This document shows, piece by piece, positions 47,001-59,506 of a stretch of 64,000 bases of DNA. Each line of letters begins with the position of its first letter. Positions within the stretch are counted from its first letter, which is position 1. The notes beneath the pieces were generated by a model, which worked only from the letters and a program-made list of their open reading frames with translations, searched no databases and was not told the origin of the DNA. Source of the DNA: Sitta carolinensis (lineage: Eukaryota > Chordata > Aves > Passeriformes > Sittidae); assembly GCA_032173965.1 (NCBI GenBank), contig CM063283.1, forward strand, positions 20,068,501 to 20,132,500, read 5' to 3'. A program made the translations under genes and the position numbers.

Positions 47001-50000
47001 TGGAGATTACACCAAAAATGCCAATGCCTCATTGAAGATTAAACACAAAATGCCAGTGCCTCATGAAATTAAACCCAAATGCCAATGCCTCATGAAGATT
47101 AAACCCAAAATGTCAACACCTCAGTGCTTCGCTACTTGGAATAGGCAACGCTGCAGTCAACGGGAATTTGTAACCACGAGCTGACTGCTCAATTCACAAC
47201 ACAAAACAAATGACCCAGAGCAGCCTGGGAAACAGCACCTTCAGCTGTGTCTCCAAATCAACACAGCTGCTAAAATCACCCCCTGTATGAAGGAGCAGGG
47301 CCAAACCCAGAGCCTGGCTGCCTAAGCCCACACTGCTTGGCCTCTTTGCTGAAGTAAGGCCCAGCAGAGATTACCATGGGGGCTGCAGTCCCCAGCTGTG
47401 GGCCCAAGCCCCAGTTGAGGTGAGGAGATGAAGGGGAGGCTGCCATCTGCTCTCCTGGGTCTGCTGCTTCCTCACACTGCACTGGAAGTGCTCCTTTCCC
47501 TGCTGTTGGATTCACTGCAGCCATGACGGGCACTAGGGAAGACCTAGGAACACAAGTCAGTACACATGTGCCAGAGGAACCAGTGGGCTGAGCTGACTGG
47601 ATTTTGATCTGTACCTCCAGGGAGACAACGAGCAGGAAAAGGGAAACATCAATGAACCAATAAAACCACAGGAAACACTTCAAAAATTCTGATGGAAGAG
47701 ATGGCTTCTACTATGAAACTACACCTCTTCAGCTCCAGGCTCCTCAACATATTAGCCTGGACATGGAAGCAAATTAAGTGTAATGGTAATTAAGTGCCAC
47801 CTGAGCTTTATCTAAGGCCCAGCACTGGAAAAAAGGATGTCAGTAACCAAAAATTTTGAATGCTGCTGAGAAGCCACATCAGATTCACTTACCTGTTATT
47901 TTCTTTTCTTTATTCAAGTCAATCTGCAACCACTGATGTTCATCACTGATAAAAGCAGCCCAAGGAGGTCCAATCCTTTTTAGTCTAGCATTTTCAGGTT
48001 TCCAAATGTTCACTTGTCCTGTTTGGTTAGGCCACTCAAGAATGGATGATGATGTGATGTGGGAATCAGGAATCACCCCAGATTCCATCCCCAGTGTCCC
48101 ATAGCAACCTGAACAACAGAAAAGGTGAGGACTGAAAACGAGAACTGAAGTTACACTGTTTGGATTTTAAGATTTTACATGCAAATATTAAACTGCCATC
48201 TAAATTTGTTCTATAACAATACCAACAAAACACACTGTCTTTTGCTTTCTAACATGGATGCTAGAACCAAACTGGTCACGAGAATGCCATGATTTGTGCC
48301 TGTTTCAAGAGTAATGTGGATATTCTCTCAGTCACCACTCACACAGAGCACTCAACGAGAAGCACTGGGGAACCTCCATGGTCTAAGAGTATCTGTGGTT
48401 GATGCAGGAATGGGAAACAGACTACTGGTTCATTTGTTCCTTTTTTCATCTGTATAACTTCTTGGGATTTTAAACCAACCCCAGTATCACAGTGATAATT
48501 TGAACAAAACCAAAGCATGTAGGAAGTCATGTCATAATCCTGGCCTTGAGCTCGAACACATCCTTGAAATCAGTAACATTTTTCTGGTCACCTTTCTTAC
48601 TAAATGTTTCTTCCCCTGTTGCCTTCTGGTGGTGGCTGAAAAATATCTCCTACAATCAGGGCTAAATTTCTTGTTCTGTAACACCAAGAGTTTTCCCCTC
48701 TCAGGTGCACAGTCCCCAGAATTCAGCACACAGCAATCTTTGCCTTCAGTCAGGCAGGCTGAACAACCCAGCCTAGTTTCCCTTCTCCTGTGAACTCCCC
48801 CTCTGCACCAAGATGGGCACTCATCCCTCAAGGGAGGCACAGGTGGCAGAGCCCACGTGTGACTGATCCCAGAGGAAGTCTTGCCCATGTCCTGAGAGAT
48901 GGCATTAACAGTTAACTCACTGCTGGACGTACATCACCTGCCACAGCACAGGATCACTTCACTAAGGGAATCCTTTCCCTCATCTGTCATTGTCCATCTA
49001 ACAAGCAGAAATGCCTCAGTCTCTAAGTACCTGCTACATTCCACTCTTGAATGAATGAAGCTCTGTAATGCTTCAGTTAATTTCTATCGAGTCTCAAAGT
49101 CAGGCAGTTCCTCCTGTAGAAGTGGTCTCATCTTCCTCTGCACTGACCAGGCCTCCTCTATTTCATACCAAGTCATGAAACCAACCACAACAGCAGGAAC
49201 ACACTAGGACCTTCACCACAGTCTGATAAAACTCATTTAAGCATACTACAGGATTTTTTTTCCATCACCTAACTCCTAGGCAACCCAACTACAGACATTT
49301 TAATTTAGATCTGCATCTTGTCTCTAGCTTATTCAATAACTTCTCAAGTGTCACTGAAATCCACGAAGTCTAGATCAGCATTTTGTCCTAGCTCTTCCAA
49401 CTTCCAGATCATTTAATTACTTTGACACACACTATCAGATCACATTCTGAAAGACAAAAAAAAACCAGCAAACCCCACCTGGATAACTGTGTTTAGTATT
49501 CTTTATGCATAAGGACACAAGACATGTAATTCTTTCTCTCAGCTCTTGCAGACATCTGAGAGAAATAATTTTTTGCTTATTTATACATTTCCATCACCAA
49601 ACACTCCTGGCCATCAGATTCCTATCTTTATATCCCCATTCACTGCATCTTTTATTTATGTATTAGGAAAAGTATTTGTTTACTTCTGAGAAATACGTGC
49701 ATGATTTCCCCCCCCCCTTTCTTTTTTTAACTTTATGAAAAGCAGATATGATGGCTTTATGTTTTTTACATTGTTATTAAAACAGTTAAAGAGACTAAGG
49801 AAAGGCCACTGTCTTCTCATTATTTCCAACATCCACTCAAAGATGGCATTTAAAATGACTTACAGAAAAACTAGCTTCCACTTAGAAAACTACAGCTAAT
49901 TTATTTAATTAGCCTGAAAGAATCTCTTTCTGCAGATAAGCAAGGCTTACTTGAAACATCACTGTACCTATAAATATAGCAATGATTAAAAAATTAAATT

Positions 50001-53000
50001 GAGATAGCAAAACAATTAAAAAATATAATTTATTGAGGAATGCGCTAAAAAAAGGTCTCACAAATGAGAACAAAAATTAAGAAATCAAATACCTGCACAC
50101 TTATTTCTATTCACAAAGTTTCTATGAAAGCAGTAACATGCAATACATGTGGTAACACTCACCGCTCGTCTTAAAGGTGAAGAGACTTGGAGATAAAGGT
50201 CCCCTGCAGACAACGAAAGATGATGTTTTGCAGTACCCAATGAGAAAAATTGAAACAGACTTCAATTTATTTTTCTTGTCTGACTGATTGCCACTGAAAC
50301 CTATGCACGTATGCCTGAACAAGCACTTAATGATAAACACATCCTGCCAGCAAGTTGCAGTGCTTTCAGGACAAATACCTTCTCAAATGAAATCAAATCC
50401 AGAGATACTGGGTTAAAGACTTTCTAACAAATATCTACCCAGCAAATTAAAATGCTTTCTTTTCAAATTAAGCTAATCATAGTAACACCAATCAGTCTCT
50501 GGCGATTGCTTTCATTTGTGGGACTTGAGATACAATGACAAGCTACACTCTTTTCCTGAAACTGAAAAGCTGTCATTAAATTACTGTTTTTCCACAGACC
50601 AATAGGAATTTATGGCCAAGAAGGTAAAAAACTCCATGCAAAATTTGGAAAGCAAAAACTTCTGGTTTAGAGATTAAAGATACTTGGTAAAACAATTATA
50701 CTACATCAAAAGTGTGAGAAACTCAGAGAATAGAACCTGTCCAGAGAACATATAGCTCTACGAGCTGAAATGAATCCTGCAATGAGACACTACCAAGACC
50801 TAAGGTGCTAAAGATAAGGAAATTATAGGAAATACACTTACACTTTTGAGGTGACATTGTTAGCCAAGGAGCCTTCATAGTACGGAATGCCCTTGCTGAT
50901 TACAACATTAATTTGACCACCCAGAGTATTTGACACGACGCCTGCATGAACACCAGCCATACAAAGTGATGATGACTTGAAAAAGGGAGGGAAAGAAAAA
51001 TTTCACACTACTAAGCGAATAAATTAAACACCACACCATGTATTGTAAATGCTACACTGTCCACTTACCATCTTCATTGTTATTACATTGAAATACTGTT
51101 CTTAGTTAACTGTTATTTTGGTTATTTAGAAACCATTCATCTTTATTTATTACTGAATTTATAAAAACACAAGAAGGCCCTACATTTCACTGTGTCCTCA
51201 CCTAGATGTATTTAGAATGTTACTGTTGTAACTAAATAACCTCAAACCAACACCAAGGTGAATCAGTCTAAAAAAGCCAGCCAGGCTCAGCCTATAATAA
51301 ATGATATTAGATAAGAGAAGATGTAAATACATAGAAAACCTTTCAATAGAAAGTACATTGAAAGTATGTTTGTTTATTTTCTCACAATTAAGGGGGATGC
51401 ACTTCAGATTTTGTAGCTTTTAGCCAAGGAGTTGTATTTTTTATCTTAACTTGTGGTTAAAGTTTAACCACCCAGCACTCTGATGCACGTAAAGCCACCG
51501 TAATACATGCATGCAACTCATCCTAAACAAGTCAATTACCTATGTGGTACAAATCAGTGGAGATCAGTAATAAAATATGGTTTTGCAGCGTATCATGTTC
51601 CTGCCTTCTCTTCATGGGTGACATAATCTGTTAACAAATGTCACAGTGACACCTCCCTGGCTTGCAGGCTACAGGTGCCACAGTGAGCAGCACTCATCAC
51701 TCAAAGCCTGTCAGGCTTGCACAGGGTAAGCTCACAGCCAGCAGGTCTGGGATCAACACAGCTCCCCTTTCCATTAAAGAAAGAGCATGGGATTCTGCAG
51801 GAGATGCAGCTCTCTCCTCCTGCTCGCCAGATGTCAGCAGTGGAGCTCCAAGCCCTCAACGACTTTGAACATTAGGGTCACACAGAACACAATCAAGATT
51901 TTTCTGTATTTTTTAAAGCAGCAAACAGTTCCCATAAATTTCAAAGAGATTTGTGAGAAATTTAAGCCTGAAACTTGGTCTAAAGTGCAGAAAAATTTCA
52001 TTTCTTTCCACACAGCCTGACTCGTGGGAAATTCTCTGCCTTTTTTGAGCGATAAAAAAATACAAAAAGAAAGTCGCAGGGCATTTATTTCCTTAAGTTT
52101 CCTTAGGAAAAGGTTTCCTTGTCCCCCATAGATAATAACTATTCCAGATTTTGGCAAAAAAACTCCCAACAAGCAGAACTCCTACACATGCTGCAAATTT
52201 GTGAGACAGAGAATCAATTTCATCTTGTTACTAACCACAAAAATGACCTTACAGCCACTTAGAGAGGACTCACTGTGGACCACAATATGTAACACAGTTA
52301 CACACTGTGGTGACATTTTTATGTGGAGGTGATTGTTTAAGCAAGTAGCCTGGGATTTACAAATATTTGGGGGAAAAAAAAGCCCAGACAGGAACATTTA
52401 AAGTTTGTATTTAATACTAAAATCTTTGGTTACTAACATTTTTACATTGTCTTACCTCTGTGCTAGATCCAAGAGCTTATTAAAAGACTATTTTAAGACA
52501 AAACCCATGGATTTAATGTAATTTTTAGTAGACTGCTAGCAAAATTATAATCACTTAAACAAAGCAAACATCCTCCCAGCCTATGGCACATTCATTAACT
52601 GACCTGCAAAGGCTTACATCAGAAAAATACTGTATAGATTTTTACAGTGTTTTAAGTAAACAGTACATTACTAAAGATGCTTATTACCAATTTAGAGAAC
52701 TACTGTTACAGTATTAACTTTGTTTTGCAATTTATTTTATAGCTGTTGAGCATTAACAGCATTTTATCTCTCAAGTGTAAAAAAAGATAACCACTAAGAC
52801 ATTGCTGAAAGAGGCATTACAGTGTCAAAAACAAGAGGACATAATTAAAAATAACTGGTTCTTTCTTTATAAATCTCAGTCTCCCAGTCTGAGAAAAGCA
52901 ACTAAAAGAAAACAGAAAGCAGAAAAACCCACACTCTTTTCATTGATCCACCCTTCTCTGCAGGACTTACAGAAGTATTTGTGACTCCACTACACTACTC

Positions 53001-56000
53001 CACTTCTTAGAGATGGCAACCTCTGAAGTACCTGTCATTTAGCACCAGTTCTAAAAAATGAGCACCATATTATTCAATTTTTGGGGGTACAAATCCAGCA
53101 TCCAGGAAGCACAACTAATGCCAACAACTACAACTGTCTTGTATTACCCATCATGTGTTTTACCAAAATTCACTTGAGCCCATGGTAATTTTACTTACAT
53201 CTCTGTATCCATGCGGAATAGTGCCTGATATATCAGCAAAAGGAATCACACATCCAGCTGGACAATACTTACTGAAAGAGAACAAAATATCAAGTCAGGA
53301 TATGCAGGCACCTACAAGTCTCTTACCGTTATAACTACATTATAGTTTTGATTTACAACACTCTGCTATTCATGCATCACTGTGTAAGGTTACCTCCTAA
53401 TTGCAGACATAACAAATCAGATCAAAAATACTCACAAGTACACAACAGGAGAACAGACATTTAAAAACATTTTAAATTAAGTCTCAGCTGGAAGTACACT
53501 TCCAGTCTGATTATGATGAACTAATAAAGCCATTGTTTTATAATATGAATACCACATGGTTCCTGTAAATTCAATGTCATATATGTAACAATGAATTTTA
53601 TTTTATGAACTAGAGACCTGCATATCTATTTGTTTTGCACCCTTAAACAAAGCATCTGAATAGTAATGCTATTTTGTAACAGCTTTTGGCAATGCTTTGA
53701 TCATAAAAAAACTGGCCAAATTACCACAAGCTCATAAAAAGCAAGAGTCAAGACACCAGCACCTCTGGAGCAAGCCTGTGTTCATGTTCTAGGGCCATTT
53801 CATAGTGCACACATGAAAATTATTACATCTTCAAGAGCTAAAAGTAAAGTGGAGTAAACTCATCCACATTTTCACCACAGTTCAGCAACAGCTGAAGCAA
53901 CGCTGTAGGTTCCATGAAAACAAGGGGATTCAGAGACTTTGTAAACAGGCTGACTATGGCCAAAGCCTACAACTAGAGCCCAGTGTTGGGACCTGGGAAA
54001 ATGAAGGAGAAATGCAAAGACTGCACTTTGAAATGTTTCATATTGCCACACCTTAAGTTCTCCAAAAAGTAAGCTTAGATGTTTCACAATAGTCTGCAGC
54101 TTTAAACATTGCCCTTGCTTTAGATGGAAGTGGGGAAGGAGACAACAGGGAAATGACACACTTTCCCCCTCAGAATGTTCCATGTCTCCACAGAACCTCA
54201 TTAATGAGCAACAAACTGTGAAATGGGTTTGCAATTTCTAACACATTTCATCATTTAGTGCTCCTTAGGTAACTGTAATACATACTCCAGTGATTAAGTT
54301 GTGTACCTGCAGTAATATATTTATAAAAGCAACGTTCTTTCTATGGAAATGAGATATTATCTCCTATGTGTTAGTGCAAATTAACGAGGTTCTACTGTAT
54401 ACTGCATGTAAATAACAAAAATGGGAGAGAAAGGAGAAGGAAGGAGAAGTGCAAATGTCAGAATTACTCAGCTCTAACCCTAATTAGGTTGTGTCTCAAG
54501 TTCTCTGGATGGCAAATTTTCAAGCTGCATCAGATATAGGTAACAAAGCAAAGTAGAAACACTAAAATTACTTCATTAAAGAGACCAGGAGGGAAACAGG
54601 TAAAAATCAGTCTTACTTGAATTCTGGCTCGGAAAAGTGACTTGCATTGTCTAAACAGGTAATTAAGTCTGGAAAGAAAAAATGTTAGGTCAAGAGGATG
54701 ATAAATACAACAAGCTTGAATATGCTTTTTAAAGTGCACAAAAACATACATTTGAGCCTCTGAGGCTTAACCAAAAGTCTCAGAATGAAGAAACCACATT
54801 CCTACTAAATTTTCTTGCAACAGATTTGTATTACAGTAGAACCTTGCTAATTTGAGTAACTGGGAAATCTACTGAGAATATGCCACAAGAGAATACTACA
54901 AAAAATCATTCTCTGTGCAGCTTAATTTTTAGTACATTTCAGAGATAAATCAGAAACACATGCTCTTCTCACAAAATTAAACTAATAAGCTAAAGAGGCC
55001 CGTGTTTTCATCATTTAATGGTTCTGCAGTGCTGAAGCCAAGCACCACAGAGAACAAATGATAGAATGCTGTGCTATTGACATCCATGATTGATACCACA
55101 AATTTCGTGTTTGTGTCTGCTGTGTATCAACACATACAGTCCAAGCTACAGAAGGAAAAACCCTACAAAATTAAAAATTGGAACTCTTTATCTGTTCTTT
55201 TTAGAAACTTCCAGATATGGTTTTTGCCTTCTGAGGCAGTTGCTGCTGCGCCTTCACTTTCATGCAGAACACATATATCACTCACCTTTATAATGAGTGG
55301 GAGGAGATGCAAAACAAATACAGCAACCTCTTTGAGAGGCTTAAAAGAAACAAAACCAGGGGAAAAATCCCAAGAAAAAGACAAAAAAAACTAGTCAGCA
55401 GGTTATGTCATTAAAGAGCTAAGGGAGTACAGGATGCTGCTACTGAAATAAAAATTTCCACAAGGTAAGTCTGTTATAAAATATATACAGTTTGATAAGA
55501 AAATTTGCTAGCTATCTACCACCTTGACTACTGCATGAAAAATGCATTTTGTCCTGAATCTGAAGCAGTTCTTTCACTTATAACAGACAACTGACATTTT
55601 TACTCTGATATTCAAGGTATTTAATACCATTTATTTAAAAGTACGGCAACTTTTTGGTAACTGGTAGTCGAATTTCCTACACAGAAGTATCATGAAAAGT
55701 GTATTAAATTTTAAGAAGTCAATTTGTGACAATGTGGGAGTAAATTAATTGATGATTCTGTGTTTTTACTAGACAGCTCTAATTCTGCCAGCAGAGAAAA
55801 ATTACCAAATAATTAGAAATACCTGATTTGTCAGTGGTTGAATAAGCTGCAACAAATCCACGTCCGGAAATGTGAATTCCACTCATGAACTGTACTGTGA
55901 CTTCATTACTTTTTGAAGTAATTAAACCATCCATTTGAAAGCCAAACCCACAGTATTTTCCTGTGAAGAGAAAGAAGAGAACAAGTATTGACCCAAAACA

Positions 56001-59000
56001 ACACATGTAATAAGCATCTTACTAAATTTCCAGCCTCTTATTTCATCTGCAGTGTAGGCTCACATTAGTTCTGGTGTATATTCAAAAGCAAATACATGAG
56101 CATGACACTAAATATGCTTAGTGACCACTTAAAGCAAATGGCAGACTGAGTTCCACATTTGTTTTTTCACTGTCAAAGGTCTTTCATACCCCAATACCTG
56201 CAGATAAATGTGACCTTATCACATTCACCCCTAGCCATGCATAACCTCCACAGTCAAGCTTCAAAGAACACGAGGAATCTCTCAAGAAAAAGGATCAAGT
56301 CAGGACAATGAGAAGCATCTACAGAAGCAAATGAGAGAAAAGCCCTCCTTTTCCCAAAGCTGCTGGAGGACTTCTTCCTCACAGACTCTTCCGTAGTTTC
56401 TGTCACATACTTTCCTTAATTCTGAACAGCAGCAGGCACAGCTCACTGCATTTCAGCAGCATCACACATGTATCATATCATACACATCACAGGTGAGCAC
56501 AATTAAGATATATTACCAGTTAGTTCACTTTCTATTCTGTCACACCTAAAAAAATGTAACAAAGGTTTTGCACCTGGGTACTTCTCTTGCCATACAAAAT
56601 GAACAAAAATAACACAATTTCAACTGCTGGAGTCCACAGATATTGACAGCATTTGCTCTATGAAGTTCTAGAACTGATACCAAGTCACGTTAATGGATGA
56701 ATGGCTGTTAAACAGATCCCAGTCAATATGGAATTCTCCAGTCCTTCTAACTAGATGCTTTAGTAAAGATTACTGACCAGTTAATTAACCTGTTAAGAAA
56801 AAAATAATCTTCTGTTCTACGGCTACCTCGATCATTCAATATTGTAGAAACCATCTATAACCCTATTTAAGATTCTGCAGTGGATAAGCAAAGTGGATAA
56901 TCACCAGCAGTAAATGACACTGCCTCTGTTTCAGCTCATCATTTCACTTGCTTTCCTCATGAGTGTGTTATCATATTGTAAAATAGCAGAAAAAGAGGCA
57001 AGACTCCTTTTGCAAAAAAAGGCAAATTACAACAGGAACATAGAGAAAGTGGAGTAACTGCAGGAATCGTTCTTAACAAATATAATACAAAGTAAATATA
57101 ACACCTACGTCAATTTCCTTTAAAAAGTGAACTGCACTCCCAAACACTAACAAAATAATTTAAAAATTTTTAAAAGTTAAAATACAAACTCCTATCATTA
57201 TTCAGAGCTTTCTAAATGCTGCTTATTCAGTTTGGGTTTTTTTAACAAAGCAACAGTATCTTCCAATAAAAACCAGAAAAGGGTTTTTTTTTAATGTTTT
57301 GTTTTCAGCCACTGGATTTTGTTACATGAGTGACCATCAGGAGACTCATCTCAAAACACAATTTATCCCCTTCTTCAGGCAAATACATTTTTAAAATAAA
57401 TATAGTGCAAGACATTTAAAGCCAGCTTGGAAAAACTCTCCAGTGCTGTCTGCCCCATGGCCATATGGCCTTTGACACACTGTAGAGTGATGCACCTTAC
57501 AATTCATAGCAAGGTATTTGTGAGACTATAAATAATTTTTTTAACTCTTCCCTGACCTCTTACCTGTCTTTTGCCAATTTTTTGACAAAACTTTTGTCAA
57601 TCTTTTAAAAAAGCAAGCGCTAGGAATGGACAAAGCATGACTGCAGTAACAGCTCTGTCAGCTGTATGTGCAGAAGATGCAATATTGGTATTTTGTCTGT
57701 ACTTATGCATTGAAGGATCCCGAATGCTTTTTTGTACAGCAACAATACAGCAGGAGAGGGAACTCCCATGTCTTAAATAAATACATCTGGCTGCAAATGC
57801 AGTTATTTGACTGAATTGAAATCTTATAAACTCCTCTAGATCTTACTTACACTAGAAACAAACCTAACACTGAGCTTTTGAATCTTCTTTTGATTCCTTG
57901 ATAAATACTCAACAGGCTTGGAATAAGCACTAGCCATTAAAAGCTTCACTAGAAGCCCTCTCTGTTTATCAATTAACCCACTAACAATATTTTTTAAATC
58001 TAACTGGCCAACTTTTAAGTCATTTAGGATTATAAAAGGTATGTCTGAATTTCAGGTTTTTGGTAAAAGTAGTATTTTAATGTTAGACCATGTCAGTAGT
58101 CTTGAATGGAAAAATTTAGGATAAATCCAGATTTCTCCCAAAAAAATTCAAGTCACTGTTTAATCTCTCCAGTGTCTGTTGCTTCAAACATGAAAAAAAC
58201 CCCACACCCTGCCTCATCTCTATTTGCCACTGTCAACATCAGTTTGTCCTGTGATTTAATTTATTAAGAGCAGAACAGCACACACATTTCCTCAAAATAC
58301 TGGGCTGCTACACCAGCAGGCCACAGCTGAAAAGCAAGGGAAACAAATGAAGCAGGAATTTACTTGAACCCATTAAGTCCCTTGTAAAAGTGAGTAATAG
58401 ACTTATCAGAACTTGACGTTCCTTGCCATTTAAGGTATTCAGTGTTTCCTATTTTAGACCAAGTCTGGCTCAACAGCTCCAAGCACATACTTATTTTCAC
58501 ACACACTTACCTAGGTAACAGTTGGAAAAGAAGGTTAATAAACATAACATTCCACTAGCCTCTTCAGAAAGACTCAATTTAGTGGGATCAGCATTTGAAT
58601 TGCACAAAAACAGTCTCAGTGAAGCAAATATTTTTCTTCTCTCCAAATTAAAGCTTTAGGAAAGAAAATGAAGTTCATCTGCATAATAACAGCTAATTTT
58701 AGAAAAGGAAGAACGACAATTCATTTTGAATTTTATGCAAAGTAACCCTAAGGGTCTAAACACTATACCTTGATGTAGATGATAACATCACACTGCTATT
58801 TGAAAAAAACCCACTGACTTCTAGTCATGAAATTTTCCTTTAGAGAACAAAAAGAACATTAAGCACATTATCAGAGGATGGAGGCTATTTGGACTACACA
58901 CTTTTTGAAGCCTGTCATCTTGACCACCAAGATGAACAGCTCAAATAAGAGTGAATCCATATAAAAAGAAAGGCATTTCAGGCAAGAGATATATATAGAT

Positions 59001-59506
59001 ATATATTTACACATTTTTTTTAAAATGATGATGCTTCTAGTTTTATAGCTCCCTCTTCAGTGCTTTCAAGAACTTTACAAGCTCCTAGGAAATGTCAGAG
59101 GAAAGAAAACATATTGCAGTGCAGCTTCCTTTGAGAATCTCAAGAATCAAAGATTATGACAGGATCTATGTTGCATTTAACATACAGCTGACGTTAAAGA
59201 GTAACAAAAAGCATACAAAAGTATCAACAAGTTCTGTATAAGACAACAGTTCTCAAACAACGACGATTAAAGCTCCTACCTATCTCTGTCCTGTTGGGGC
59301 CAATGCCATTATGACTCTCAGGTAACTGGAATGACAGGAATCCGAGTCCTCGATATCAAAATCGCCAAACTTGAGCTGCACGCGCTGGCCAGGCCTCACG
59401 CGGATCTCCCACTCGCACACGGTGCTGTTGGGAGAGGTCCGGGGGTAGTTTATGGAGGCCAGGGTGCCGCTCTCGGGGCCCAGCACCGTGTGCCCACACC
59501 CGTCAC
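37567..59506 (-). CDS. DCBLD2: DCBLD2 (ESDN/CLCP1), 14 exons; first exon outside window
   Basis: Family knowledge: DCBLD2 is a type I membrane receptor-like protein, neuropilin-like, that modulates growth factor signalling; its tail binds CRK-family SH2 domains through phosphorylated YxxP motifs. From high to low coordinates the exons encode a CUB domain (59280-59506, 55823-55960), an LCCL domain with YCPAGC (54617-54668, 53199-53271, 50842-50975), an F5/8 type C domain (50163-50203, 47893-48108, 46093-46217, 42150-42297), a Thr/Pro-rich stalk (41568-41738), the transmembrane helix (40516-40609) and a cytoplasmic tail (40078-40127, 39079-39216, 37567-38009) with seven YxxP motifs. All splice phases agree, except that the first CUB exon is one base short and so is frameshifted. 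The signal peptide exon lies beyond 64000. It is told apart from DCBLD1 by close sequence match and by linkage to CMSS1/TMEM30C. Confidence 0.95.
39079..39216 (-). CDS. DCBLD2: DCBLD2 cytoplasmic exon (WWKGMKQF)
   Basis: The acceptor is CCATGTGAAG and the donor GTACTT. It encodes [40 protein letters not shown] and TESA, in phase. Confidence 0.94.
40078..40127 (-). CDS. DCBLD2: DCBLD2 cytoplasmic exon (YDLPYWDRA)
   Basis: The acceptor is TTTCTTCACAG and the donor GTAACA. This 50-bp exon encodes [16 protein letters not shown], which contains the first YxxP motif (YDLP). Confidence 0.93.
40516..40609 (-). CDS. DCBLD2: DCBLD2 transmembrane exon
   Basis: The acceptor is GGCTTTCAG and the donor GTAAAT. 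It encodes [20 protein letters not shown] followed by [11 protein letters not shown]. This is the single membrane helix with a basic stop-transfer end. Confidence 0.95.
41568..41738 (-). CDS. DCBLD2: DCBLD2 stalk exon, Pro/Thr-rich
   Basis: The acceptor is TTCTTCTGAAG and the donor GTATCC. It encodes [20 protein letters not shown], a variable middle and [13 protein letters not shown]. It is the juxtamembrane ectodomain stalk. The human protein, as I recall it, has two such repeats; only one is found here. Confidence 0.9.
42150..42297 (-). CDS. DCBLD2: DCBLD2 F5/8 type C exon 3
   Basis: The acceptor is CTTTTCTAG behind a T tract (an A run of about 18 on the plus strand at about 42307-42324), and the donor is GTAAGA. 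It encodes [20 protein letters not shown] and [20 protein letters not shown], and closes the domain with ELLGCQ. Confidence 0.94.
42298..46092 (-). other. DCBLD2: DCBLD2 intron, 3.8 kb
   Basis: It contains the A run next to the exon, a GC-richer patch at about 42650-43300 with long accidental open frames, a 20-nt T run at 43861-43880 and an AT-rich stretch at about 45820-45900. No conserved coding sequence is seen. Confidence 0.6.
43861..43880. repeat. Poly-T tract
   Basis: A run of 20 T in a DCBLD2 intron. It is followed by two copies of CAGATCTCATGA separated by about 20 bp. Confidence 0.75.
46093..46217 (-). CDS. DCBLD2: DCBLD2 F5/8 type C exon 2
   Basis: The acceptor is ATTTTCACAG and the donor GTAAAA. 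It encodes [20 protein letters not shown] and [20 protein letters not shown]; the YRILYSDD and W strands are typical. Confidence 0.94.
46218..47892 (-). other. DCBLD2: DCBLD2 intron with tandem repeat
   Basis: Besides the tandem repeat at 47003-47124, a GC-richer patch at about 47280-47600 holds a 135-codon open frame without family resemblance. No gene is called. Confidence 0.55.
47003..47124. repeat. Tandem repeat, about 33-36 bp unit, 3.5 copies
   Basis: The unit resembles AATGCCAATGCCTCATGAAG followed by attaaacccaa. Copies lie around 47017, 47049, 47078 and 47108 and differ by small indels and substitutions. It is in a DCBLD2 intron. Confidence 0.8.
47893..48108 (-). CDS. DCBLD2: DCBLD2 F5/8 type C exon 1
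   Basis: The acceptor is TGTTGTTCAG and the donor GTAAGT. It encodes [20 protein letters not shown], then [20 protein letters not shown] and KEKKIT. The opening Cys, ITSS and QWLQIDL are standard discoidin-fold marks. Confidence 0.95.
50163..50203 (-). CDS. DCBLD2: DCBLD2 short exon (SLFTFKTSG)
   Basis: The acceptor is TTGTCTGCAG and the donor GTGAGT. This 41-bp exon encodes [13 protein letters not shown], which links LCCL to the discoidin domain. Confidence 0.92.
50842..50975 (-). CDS. DCBLD2: DCBLD2 LCCL exon ([10 protein letters not shown])
   Basis: The acceptor is TTTTTCAAG and the donor GTAAGT. It encodes [20 protein letters not shown], then [20 protein letters not shown] and VTS. Cys and the His of the LCCL core are present. 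Confidence 0.93.
53199..53271 (-). CDS. DCBLD2: DCBLD2 LCCL exon (YCPAGC)
   Basis: The acceptor is CTCTTTCAG and the donor GTAAGT. It encodes [20 protein letters not shown] then GYRD, which is the LCCL signature YCPAGC and its following strand. Confidence 0.94.
54617..54668 (-). CDS. DCBLD2: DCBLD2 exon, CUB-LCCL junction
   Basis: The acceptor is TCTTTCCAG and the donor GTAAGA. This 52-bp exon encodes [16 protein letters not shown] and is phase-consistent with both neighbours. Confidence 0.92.
55823..55960 (-). CDS. DCBLD2: DCBLD2 CUB exon, second part
   Basis: The acceptor is TTCTCTTCACAG and the donor GTATTT. It encodes [20 protein letters not shown], then [20 protein letters not shown]. 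This closes the CUB fold with the YCG and GRGF strands. Confidence 0.94.
59280..59506 (-). CDS. DCBLD2: DCBLD2 CUB exon, with one-base frameshift
   Basis: The acceptor is CTCTTCCGCAG and the donor GTAGGA. The 5' part reads [41 protein letters not shown] and SYLRV in one frame. The continuation [10 protein letters not shown] is in the next frame. The length is 227 bp, while the phases at both ends require a multiple of three (228). A base is missing around 59312-59313. In the uncorrected frame a TAG falls on the last three exon bases. Confidence 0.9.

Larger units (their letters stand above)
48109..59279 (-). other. DCBLD2: DCBLD2 introns across the LCCL and CUB exons
   Basis: The introns total more than 10 kb. 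They are AT-rich and mostly unique-looking. A short (TA)-type stretch lies near 58988-59008. I recognise no CR1, LTR, RNA gene or additional conserved exon. Confidence 0.55.

Noticed and set aside
47276..47683. 135-codon minus-strand open frame in a DCBLD2 intron
   Set aside because: It begins with a short hydrophobic stretch but has no family motif. It sits in a GC-richer intronic patch and is not needed for DCBLD2.
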